From: Arthrobacter sp. AQ5-05
GTDB lineage: Bacteria; Actinomycetota; Actinomycetes; Actinomycetales; Micrococcaceae
NCBI RefSeq assembly: GCF_003287975.1
Contig: NZ_QMKQ01000005.1
Coordinates: 62,001 to 126,000, forward strand
Direction: 5' to 3'
Length of the DNA: 64,000 bases
This document shows, one piece after another, positions 10,118 to 18,069 of this stretch (positions are counted from its first letter, which is position 1; every line of letters begins with the position of its first letter). Both the position numbers and the translations under genes were made by a program. A model generated the notes under the pieces. That model searched no databases. It was not told the DNA's origin and saw only the letters and a program-made list of their open reading frames with translations.

Positions 10118-11072
10118 ATTCCGAACACTCACCCTGCGGGCGCCGGATCCATTTCCGCTTGCACAAATCATTGGATTCCCTTGGGTCGGGGGGCCGTCAT
10201 TGAAGTCGAGCTGCCTGCGACGGATGATGCCGCGTAATTTGTGGCTTCCCTCCAGGCTGGTACCTGCCACGCGGCAGGCCCACCGAGCGAGGCCGACAGA
10301 TCCTTGGTAGCTGCTCGTTGCACATGCCGGCGGCGTGCTTGCTTCAACTTCCAGGCGAGAGCCGTCGTGTTCCTTGAGGTTCTCCTTCGTCCCGACACGA
10401 AGCCCGATTGCATCTTGGGCCGGGATCGAGCCTGGCCGCCGTCTCCAATGGATTGCATGTTGCTGCAGGCATCGACATGTGCGCCATGCGGGACGGCTGT
10501 CTGCGGCCGATGGCAGGGGCTCAAGCGGCGGCGTGGTGCGGCATCACACCTTAGTGGTGATAGATCGTTGGGGCATCCCGGGAAGCAGCCTGCAGGGTGC
10601 AATCATTCCCGTTGTGCGCCATCAAAGTTGCTGGAAAGAGACAGTGCACTGTTTTGGTTGCAGATTCAAGTATCTACATTTAATGTTTAAATCAGCAGGC
10701 GTGCAGCGGGTGCATCCGGTGCCGAGCAGCAGATTGCTTCGGACGCACATCATCCTGCGCAGGAGCTGGGAATTTCGAGAAAATTACGTGAGTGTGCCTT
10801 GGAAATTTTGCTCGGGCGTGTCGCGGGCGATAGGAGGCCGCCCTTCCCGTCCTGCCCCGGAATTGCGCGGATGTCACTTAAATGATTGATACGTCAAATT
10901 ATCCAATGGGTGGAGAATGGGTCTCTTGACGTTTGTCTCTGGATATCTACAGAGGTTAGGGTTTCATTTTGGTAACACTCATTGCTCGCGGTATGCCCAA
11001 TCGGATGTCCCCAACGACAGACGAGGCGCACACAAAAGCGAGGTACCACACCTTGAATTGGGAGAATTCCAT
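10118..11072 (+). other. 950-base region upstream of the protease, no supported gene
   Basis: Frames of up to 184 codons exist on both strands but none has a recognisable product, a clear ribosome binding site or consistent codon use. From about 10640 the sequence is AT-richer than its surroundings. A possible promoter for the protease is TTGACG at 10926 with TACAGA 16 bases later; a 120-base leader would follow. The stretch may be degraded accessory DNA. Confidence 0.45.
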
Positions 11073-14066
11073 ATGCACGATTCATCACGTGCTCTACTAA
11101 AGCGGGGCAGCATCGCCGCCGCGACCACGGCGTTGGTGATCGGCAGCAGCTTCGCTGCGCCGGCGATCGCCACCACCACGGCAAGCCCCGTACCTGTATC
11201 CACGGAAACTTCGGCGGCCCCCACCACCGAGGCGTCGAGGGGCGACAGCAAGGCTGATCTTCCTGCCGGCTTGGAAGAAGCCGTAACGCGGGATCTCGGG
11301 AAGTCTCTTGAAGAGTTCAACGAGAACGGTAAGCTGAACGCGCTCGTTGAAACGCTCGCCAAGGAATTGAAGCAGTCCAAGCTTGACGCTGAATTTGTAA
11401 TAGCTGATGAGAAGATCAACGTTAGGGTTTCTGCATCAGCACTGGAAGCCGTCACCAAAAAGCTGGATGAGTTGACCCAGGGCATCGACGTTGAATTAAA
11501 AATTGCGGCTGAGCCTGAGATCGTGCCTTCCGCAGACTCTGACGGTGTGGAGATCAGCGAGTCTCCGGTTCCCAAGATTGTTGAGCCCGAGGCTAAAGAC
11601 TTAGATGCCGCTGAAAGCCCCAAGAACGTGGAAACCCTAAGGCCGTCGGCTCCGAGCCTCAAGGCCAAGGGAACTCCCAAGAGTGTAAACGCTTTGCTTG
11701 ACGAGTACGTCAAGAACGTTGAGCCAGACGCAGTTTCTGAACTCCAAGCAATCATGAAGACCAACAATGGCTTCGTCATTCGCACCGGTGGGGCAGCCCA
11801 GGTTGAGAAGCGTGGAACTGCGTTGCCAAATCCCGGTGATGCGTTGCCGGCCGAACCATCTGACGAGCTGAAGCTAACACCAGCCGAATTCGCTAGCCAA
11901 TACACGAAGGTTACTGTCGAGATCGCGGACGGTCCGGCGGAGCCAGCCGCGACCAACGATGTTCTTGGAGGCATGGGCTACGGTGCGGTAGTTGGCCAAG
12001 GTGTTGCTCTTTGTTCAATCGGGTTCTCAGGGTTTGACCCAGAGGGTGCACCGGCAGTTATTTCTGCAGGCCACTGTGAACAAGATGGCGACATCTCAAA
12101 AGTGAAGATCATTGAACACGACGGACCGAACAATCCAACGGCGTTGGGCGATGATCTGGGCACCTTCGGATTCTCGCAATTTGGCGGTCCGGGGAATTCT
12201 GCCGTCACTACAGATAAATATGACGGCAAGAACTTGGACACCCTTGGCAATGTTGGAACTGATATCTCCGTCATCGACGGCATCAACGAAAAGCTAAACC
12301 TCAAAGCTCTTGTCACGGACTGGAAAGGTGCCGACGAGCGCGATTCTGGGACCAAGGTCACTGGTGTTGCAAGTGCTGTCGTCGGAGCGGACATTTGCAA
12401 ATCCGGACGAACAACCGGGTGGACATGTGGAACGGTAGACGCAGCTGGAATAGTGTTCGTGGTTGGTGGATTTAACGGAACCAACGACATTCGTGGCGTT
12501 CGCGGTTTCAGCATAGCTAACCCGTATTCCATGATCGACGATCCGGATAACCCGGGTACCAAGATTCCGAAGTTTGAGAAGGCCGACCGTGGTGACTCAG
12601 GTGGGTCTGCCATCTCCGGCGGAACTGCGGTGGGCATTACCAGTGCTGTGTCGACAAGCGATAAGGGCTATGCCTACTTCACCGACATCAAGGACGGCCT
12701 GAAGCACACCAGGGGCTACTCCATCGCGTTGTTCCTGAACGCTCCGGCCGTTTCGACTCCGGCAAGAGGCTCGGATATCTCCGCGGGCCAGACTATCAAC
12801 GGAACCGTGGCCAGCGCTCCCGCCGGATCGACCGTGAAGATCAAGTCGGCCGGCCAGAAGGACATTTCCGCCAAGGTCGCCAACGGCAAGTTCAGCTTCA
12901 AGGCCCCGGCCAAGTTCGGCAAGTTCGGCAAGTTCGACTTCACCCTGCAGACGATTAACGGACACAACGAGTCCACGATCACCGCAGGATCGTTCAACGT
13001 CGTCATCGGCGCCCCGGCCATCACCACCCCGAAGAACGACGCCACGCTCAACGCACCGGTGTCCACCATCTCGGGCACCGGCGTTGTCGGAGCCACCGTG
13101 ACCCTCACCGGCGATGCCACCGGCACCGCCACGGTCGCGGCCGATGGCACCTGGAGCATCAAGCTCGCCGAGGCACTGCTCTACGGCGAACACTCGATCT
13201 CCGCCACCCAGGCGCGAGACGGCCAGACCTCGAAGGCAGCCACCAGCGCCTTCAAGATCCAGCTTGACGCCCCGGCCATCACCACCCCGGCCAACGGCAA
13301 GACCTACACCGAGGCACGGAAGGTGATTGCCGGTACCGGCGTCGCCGGCGCCGAGGTCAAACTGACCCTGCCCGATGCCGGGCAGGCCTCCGCGGCTGCC
13401 ACGCAGCTGGTCACCGTCGGCAACGACGGCAAGTGGAGCTTCACGCTGGAAGACGATGCTGCCCTGTCCTACGGGTCGCACAGCGTCACCGCCGTGCAGA
13501 GCGTCGGGGAGACCACCTCGGCCGCCGCCAAGTCCAACTTCAAGGTCGTCCCGGTCGCACCGTCGATCGCTTCGCCGACCGATGGCCAGAAGTTCGCCTT
13601 CAACAAGGCCCCGAAGACCGTCAGTGGCTTCGGCGTCAACGGTGCCACCATCAAGGTGACCATCGGCGACACCGAGCTCACCGCAACGGTTGCCGATGGC
13701 GCCTGGACCGTCCTGGTTCCGGCCGATCTCAAGCCCGGAAACCACAAGGTCACCGCCGTGCAGGTCATCGACGAGGTTGCCTCGGCATCCACGTCGATCT
13801 CCTTCACCCTGGCGGCCGAGCCGAAGCCGGAGCCTTCCGAGGCCCCGACCTCGTCGCCGAAACCCAGCCAGGATCCGGAGCCTTCCAAGGCGCCGGTAGC
13901 CCCGCAGGGCAACAGCAACGACGATGACAACGACAGCGACCCGTTGGCCAACACCGGCCCGAACGCCGCACTGCCGTTCATCGCCACCGGCGGCGTGCTG
14001 CTGGTCGCAGGCGGAGCATTCATGCTCTTCCGCCGCAAGAACACCAACGGGCACCACGGTGCCTAA
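11073..14066 (+). CDS. secreted, sortase-anchored S1 family serine protease with Ig-like repeats
   Basis: 997 residues. An N-terminal signal peptide (about 1-34, ending FAAPAIA) is followed by an acidic pro-region whose DLGKSLEEF helix resembles S1E protease propeptides. The chymotrypsin-fold domain has the catalytic triad His334 (ISAGHC), probable Asp397 (GTDISV) and Ser509 (RGDSGGS). Four Ig-like repeats begin near residues 557, 646, 731 and 827, three of them with an AP(A/S)I(T/A) opening; the fourth is followed by a Pro/Ser/Glu spacer. The C terminus is a sorting signal: LANTG at 958-962, a hydrophobic segment and RRK. LAxTG is the motif used by class E sortases. ATG 11073 has GGAG at 8 bases. 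The protease part uses visibly AT-richer codons than the repeats. Confidence 0.9.
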   Translation: MHDSSRALLKRGSIAAATTALVIGSSFAAPAIATTTASPVPVSTETSAAPTTEASRGDSKADLPAGLEEAVTRDLGKSLEEFNENGKLNALVETLAKELKQSKLDAEFVIADEKINVRVSASALEAVTKKLDELTQGIDVELKIAAEPEIVPSADSDGVEISESPVPKIVEPEAKDLDAAESPKNVETLRPSAPSLKAKGTPKSVNALLDEYVKNVEPDAVSELQAIMKTNNGFVIRTGGAAQVEKRGTALPNPGDALPAEPSDELKLTPAEFASQYTKVTVEIADGPAEPAATNDVLGGMGYGAVVGQGVALCSIGFSGFDPEGAPAVISAGHCEQDGDISKVKIIEHDGPNNPTALGDDLGTFGFSQFGGPGNSAVTTDKYDGKNLDTLGNVGTDISVIDGINEKLNLKALVTDWKGADERDSGTKVTGVASAVVGADICKSGRTTGWTCGTVDAAGIVFVVGGFNGTNDIRGVRGFSIANPYSMIDDPDNPGTKIPKFEKADRGDSGGSAISGGTAVGITSAVSTSDKGYAYFTDIKDGLKHTRGYSIALFLNAPAVSTPARGSDISAGQTINGTVASAPAGSTVKIKSAGQKDISAKVANGKFSFKAPAKFGKFGKFDFTLQTINGHNESTITAGSFNVVIGAPAITTPKNDATLNAPVSTISGTGVVGATVTLTGDATGTATVAADGTWSIKLAEALLYGEHSISATQARDGQTSKAATSAFKIQLDAPAITTPANGKTYTEARKVIAGTGVAGAEVKLTLPDAGQASAAATQLVTVGNDGKWSFTLEDDAALSYGSHSVTAVQSVGETTSAAAKSNFKVVPVAPSIASPTDGQKFAFNKAPKTVSGFGVNGATIKVTIGDTELTATVADGAWTVLVPADLKPGNHKVTAVQVIDEVASASTSISFTLAAEPKPEPSEAPTSSPKPSQDPEPSKAPVAPQGNSNDDDNDSDPLANTGPNAALPFIATGGVLLVAGGAFMLFRRKNTNGHHGA

Positions 14067-14100
14067 CCACCTGGTTCTCGGCTAGCCGGGACCCGTGAGC

Positions 14101-14155
14101 GAGGGGGGCCTTTCGTGGAATTGCTTGCAATTCCGGGGGAGGCCCCCTCCGCTTT
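14101..14155 (+). terminator. terminator after the surface protease
   Basis: GAGGGGGGCC...GGCCCCCTC encloses a second stem GGAATTGC/GCAATTCC and is followed by GCTTTT. Confidence 0.85.
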
Positions 14156-14228
14156 TCCCACGACTTTGTCAGCAAACACCCCGGATGGGCCCCTAGACTC
14201 GGCCCCCAGAAGAAGGTGGTCAACACAC

Positions 14229-14789
14229 ATGAAGAACCCCACGACACGCGTTGCCCTGTGCGGGGCCGCCTTGGCGGCGGCGCTGCTGCTTTCGGCTTGC
14301 GGTTCCGATGCCGGCACACCGGCCTCGTCCGATCCCACAGCCCCGACATCCGTCAGCACCGCGCCCGAGCAGAGCCAGGACCCCCAATTGCTCCAACTCA
14401 ATGAAACCCTCAAGGACACCCTGGGGGACAAGTACTCCGAGGCGTGGATCGCCGACAACAAGCTGCACGTCGCGGTCACCGACAAGGCCGCCGAGGCCAC
14501 CGTCACCGAGGCCGGCGCGGTGGCGCACCTGGCCAAGTACTCCGCGGCCGAACTCGATGCCGCCATCGGCAAGATCATGGCCTGGCAGCGCGAGCAGGGC
14601 GGAGCCGTCGCCACCGCCATCCACCGCTACGTCCCCTCCGGGCGCGACGGTTCGATCACTCTGGCCGTGGACCCGGCCCAGCTCGAAACCATCAAGAAGG
14701 GCCTGGCCGCCGCCGATGTCGCCGGCGGCATCTCGCTGGTCTTCCAGGAGTCGGCCGGACCGGCATCCCCGGCGGCGAGCACCAGCTAG
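14229..14789 (+). CDS. lipoprotein resembling a free alpha-lytic-type protease pro-domain
   Basis: 186 residues. The lipobox LLSAC (Cys24) marks a lipid-anchored extracytoplasmic protein. The mature part reads like the pro-domain of S1E proteases such as alpha-lytic protease: LGDKYSEAWIADNKLHVAVT, then a second half with YSAAELDAAIGKI and ITLAVDP. No protease domain follows. In the known family the pro-domain is a foldase and tight inhibitor of its own protease; here it is a separate gene directly after an S1 protease gene. A trans-acting chaperone or inhibitor role is inference. ATG 14229 has GAAGGTGG upstream. Family assignment is from motif resemblance, not a search. Confidence 0.72.
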   Translation: MKNPTTRVALCGAALAAALLLSACGSDAGTPASSDPTAPTSVSTAPEQSQDPQLLQLNETLKDTLGDKYSEAWIADNKLHVAVTDKAAEATVTEAGAVAHLAKYSAAELDAAIGKIMAWQREQGGAVATAIHRYVPSGRDGSITLAVDPAQLETIKKGLAAADVAGGISLVFQESAGPASPAASTS

Positions 14790-14802
14790 ATCCCGCCGCG
14801 GT

Positions 14803-14842
14803 GTGTGGCGCGCCTTGCGGCATTCGCAGGCGCGCCACGCAC
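14803..14842 (+). other. GC-rich hairpin after the lipoprotein gene
   Basis: GTGTGGCGCGCCTTGCG and TCGCAGGCGCGCCACGCAC pair almost perfectly, with a 4-base loop. There is no T run, so termination would have to be factor-assisted or partial. Confidence 0.55.
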
Positions 14843-14975
14843 GGCTCCCACTTGCCCTGCGACGTAGGGTGGTAGCTGAGGGAACGTGATTCGTTCCCGC
14901 TTCCCTCCAGGGGTGGGCGGGCGCGGGTACGGCCCGCATTGCCAGAGACAAGAACTTGAAAGGGCCTGCACCCAC

Positions 14976-15692
14976 GTGAGCCACGCCAGCGACCCAGCCG
15001 CAACACCGGAGCAACCGGGCAAGAAGAGAAATCCCGTATGGGCAGCGGTCCGCGAGGTCCTGATCATCGTCGTGGTCGCCCTGGTGATCTCGCTGGTCGT
15101 CAAGACGTTCTTCTTCCGCGCCTTCTACATCCCCTCGGGTTCGATGGAAGAAACGCTGCAGGTCAACGACCGCATCTTCGCCAACCTCATGGCACCGGGT
15201 CCCTTTGAACTCAACCGCGGGGACGTGGTGGTCTTCCGCGACGAGGAGGGCTGGCTGCCCCCGATCCCGGCCACGGCCACCAACCCGGTGACCGAATTCT
15301 TCACCTTCGTCGGACTGGTCCCGGACCCGTCCAACCAGCACCTGATCAAGCGGATCATCGGCATGCCGGGGGACACCGTGAGCTGCTGCTCCGCCGACGG
15401 GAAACTGGCCGTCAACGGCACGGCAATCACCGAGCCCTACATCTTCCCGGGGGACAACCCCTCGGACTCCGAGTTCACCAAGACCGTGCCCGAGGGCAAG
15501 ATCTGGGTCATGGGGGACCACCGCGCGGCTTCCGCGGACTCCCGCTACCACGAGGACCTGCAGGGCGGCTTCGTGGACATCTCCTCCGTCGAGGGTCGCG
15601 CCGCGGTGATCTCCTGGCCGCTGGACCGCATCGGCGGAATCTCCGGGCACCACGAGGTCTTCGCCAGCGTCCCGGCCCCGGACAGCAAATGA
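14976..15692 (+). CDS. lepB: signal peptidase I, copy 2
   Basis: 238 residues with one membrane segment at about 27-43. Catalytic Ser56 is in IPSGSMEETL and Lys125 in HLIKRIIGMPGD; box E is MGDHRAASADSR. The SGSMEETL site is the more usual form, so this copy is probably the housekeeping enzyme. GTG 14976 was chosen because the cytosolic N terminus begins there and AAAGGG lies upstream. Its stop overlaps the start of rnhB (ATGA at 15689). Confidence 0.95.
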   Translation: MSHASDPAATPEQPGKKRNPVWAAVREVLIIVVVALVISLVVKTFFFRAFYIPSGSMEETLQVNDRIFANLMAPGPFELNRGDVVVFRDEEGWLPPIPATATNPVTEFFTFVGLVPDPSNQHLIKRIIGMPGDTVSCCSADGKLAVNGTAITEPYIFPGDNPSDSEFTKTVPEGKIWVMGDHRAASADSRYHEDLQGGFVDISSVEGRAAVISWPLDRIGGISGHHEVFASVPAPDSK

Positions 15693-16429
15693 GCTCGGTC
15701 CCACCGACCCTGCAACACGAACTGGCCCTGGCCGCTGCCGGCGGCCACCGATTCATCGGCGCAGCCGACGAGGTGGGGCGCGGTTCGCTGGCCGGGCCGG
15801 TGTCCGTGGGCTACGTCGTGATCGACCCGGCGACGGTTCCCGAGCTGCCGGTGGTGCGCGATTCGAAGCTGCTTTCCGATGCCGTGCGCCACGAGCTGGT
15901 CCCGGTGATCAAGTCCTGGGCCGCGGCCTGGGGCGTGGGGCACGCCAGCGCCGCGGAAATCGACGCACTGGGCCTGGTGTCGGCGCTGCGTCTGGCCGGG
16001 TACCGCGCCGCCACCGCCGCGCACCGGGTGCAGCAGGCGGATGCGGTGTTGCTGGACGGGAACCTCGATTGGCTCTCGGCCACCATCCAACCCACGCTGC
16101 TCGATTCCCTGGTGCCCGGTTTCGGGGAACCGGCGGACATCGACGGGCTGTTGATCCCCGTCCGCACCTTGATCAAGGGCGACCTGCTGGCACTGTCCAT
16201 CGCCGCGGCCTCCATTTTGGCCAAAGTCGAACGTGACGACCTCATGGATGGGTACGATCGCGATTACCCGGCGTACGGTTGGATACAGAACAAGGGGTAT
16301 GGCACCACCGCCCACCGGGCGGGCATCCTCGCGCATGGCGCGAGCGAGTACCACCGCAAGACCTGGCAACTGACACCCAAGTCGCCGGGAACAACCACCA
16401 AGGCGAAGGGCGAGGGGAGAACACCATGA
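15689..16429 (+). CDS. rnhB: ribonuclease HII
   Basis: 246 residues. The active-site motif GAADEVGRGSLAGPV (Asp27, Glu28) and later DSKLLSDAVR and LLDGN are the RNase HII signatures. The enzyme cuts RNA in RNA-DNA hybrids and removes misincorporated ribonucleotides. It overlaps lepB copy 2 by 4 bases and is itself overlapped by the DUF2469 gene, the standard actinobacterial order. Confidence 0.95.
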   Translation: MSSVPPTLQHELALAAAGGHRFIGAADEVGRGSLAGPVSVGYVVIDPATVPELPVVRDSKLLSDAVRHELVPVIKSWAAAWGVGHASAAEIDALGLVSALRLAGYRAATAAHRVQQADAVLLDGNLDWLSATIQPTLLDSLVPGFGEPADIDGLLIPVRTLIKGDLLALSIAAASILAKVERDDLMDGYDRDYPAYGWIQNKGYGTTAHRAGILAHGASEYHRKTWQLTPKSPGTTTKAKGEGRTP

Positions 16430-16746
16430 GTGCCGAAGACCTGGAAAACTACGAAGCGGAACTCGAGCTGCAGCTCTACCGCGAATACAAGGACGTGGCG
16501 AACCTCTTCAATTACGTCGTGGAAACCGAACGGCGTTTTTACCTGGCCAACAACGTGGACCTCAAGACCCGCTCGGCCGACGGCGAGGTCTTCTTCGACC
16601 TCACGCTCACCGACGCCTGGGTCTGGGACGTCTACCGCACCGGCCGCTTCGTGCAGTCGGTCCGCATCGTCACGTTCAAGGACGTGAACATCGAGGAACT
16701 GAACCGCGTCGATGACCTGTCCATCCCCAAGGACGGGCTGAACTAG
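16426..16746 (+). CDS. DUF2469 family protein
   Basis: 106 residues, MSAEDLENYEAELELQLYREY at the N terminus and a DVYRTGRFVQSVRIVTFKDVN stretch towards the C terminus, which identify the actinobacterial DUF2469 family. Function is unknown; it is nearly always found between rnhB and yraN. Here yraN is displaced by about 5 kb of accessory genes. The ATG overlaps the rnhB stop codon. Confidence 0.93.
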   Translation: MSAEDLENYEAELELQLYREYKDVANLFNYVVETERRFYLANNVDLKTRSADGEVFFDLTLTDAWVWDVYRTGRFVQSVRIVTFKDVNIEELNRVDDLSIPKDGLN

Positions 16747-16875
16747 GCCGCACCTCTGACAGCCCCCGATGCCGTGCACGCGTTTCGTGCCCGGACTCGG
16801 GGGCATTGTCGTTCGCGGCGACGCTGTTACGCTCGATCGAAACAAGGATCCGGACCCCCGAAGGACGCACCAAAG

Positions 16876-17810
16876 TTGAATGAGCAGCCAGGCACCGAGA
16901 ACCCCAACGGTGAAAACACGGGAGCGCAGGAAACCGGAACGGGCTGCCCTTCCCCAGCACGCTGTCCTTCGAATCCAACGACGGGGCCCCGGACGCCGGG
17001 GCCGGCAGGCAGGCCTTCGAGTCCGCAAACGCCGGCCTGAACGCCGCGCTGCACGACTACGGCCGGGTGCTGGGGACCCGCGCGCCGGACTTTGCTTCCG
17101 CCCTGGGGCAGGGGAATCCAGACACCGAGGTCCTGGCGGCCTCCGACACGGTGCACAACGCGCTCGATGCGTTGGGCCGGGGCCACCGTGCCTGGACCGG
17201 CCACTCGTTCCTGGAAGACCCGCTGTATCGCGAGGTGTCGTTCGAACCCGGGGATCCGGATGACTGGGCGCGGATGCCCGAAGCGGATGAGCTCGCCCGG
17301 GACCAGGAAGGGGAACGCTTCGGGGCGCGGCTCGATGAAGCGGGCGCCACGGTGCTGCTGGGCAGGTTGCTGCACGACGATGCGCACGAGGTGATGCACC
17401 TGGGGACCGCGACGGTGCACAGCACCGGGGTGCTGCTGTCCTTCGACTACCTGAACCTGCGCGGCGCCCACGAGGACACCCTCGCTTGGTACCGGCGCAG
17501 CCACGAGAACCTCGGTGCCGTCGAACTCGCCCTGGAGCTGCTGGACGCCGCGACCGGGACCGGCTACCCCGTTGAGGTGCATGGGGGCGAGGGGAACGTG
17601 GAGCGCCGGTGCTACCGGCTGACCCACCGCTTCTGGCTTCCGCGCGCCCTGGATGCCGGCATGCTCACCGGAACCTTCACGCTCAGCGGTGCGCCCACCG
17701 CCGACGGGGGCACCGAGCCGCTGGCCGTCGGGTTCGAGCTTGACACTGCGGTGCTTCGCGAGTCGGCGGCCGGCATCCGCAGATTCGGGAACCACGCGCC
17801 GGGATCCTGA
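16876..17810 (+). pseudogene. unknown paralog A, frameshifted near residue 22
   Basis: From TTG 16876 the frame reads NEQPGTENPNGENTG, matching the start of paralog B at 20436 (SEQPGNPDPEDPNG). The rest of the family similarity continues from about 16941 in another frame, LPFPSTLSFESN onwards, up to TGA at 17810. One extra G in the GGG run at 16941-16943 would join the two parts into about 311 residues. Shared motifs with paralog B include GATVLL, RG.HED near the centre, a CYRLTHRFW-type strand and a final LDTAVL...IRRFG. No known domain is recognised. Either a true frameshift or a sequencing error. Confidence 0.65.
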
Positions 17811-18069
17811 GGGTCCGCGGTGCGGCATCCCGCCGGTGCGCCGTGCATTTTCGGTGTTCCGCACAGTTGATTACAGAACTTCATAGCTGCTTTTCGCCGT
17901 GCTGGCCACTATCAATGTGTCACCAAAATTAGTACATTGAACCGTAATTATCATGATCAATAGCGAATCGTCCATTCGTCGCACGTATGGTTGATCAAAT
18001 GCCTGCGTTCCGGCCGCCGCCGCGTCCGTGCGCGGCATCGAGCCGAACCAGGACTCATGGGGGATCCGA
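17811..18069 (+). other. AT-rich intergenic region before the SH3b-GGCT gene
   Basis: The middle of this 259-base gap (about 17865-17985) is markedly AT-rich, with runs such as ACCAAAATTAGTACATTGAA. It probably holds the promoter for the secreted protein gene; I cannot place -35 and -10 boxes with confidence. Confidence 0.35.

Noticed and set aside
16880-17263. ATG-started 127-aa frame at the 5' end of paralog A
   Set aside because: It has an ATG but its product is Arg/Pro-rich noise; homology to paralog B is in the TTG 16876 frame and then the 17067 frame.
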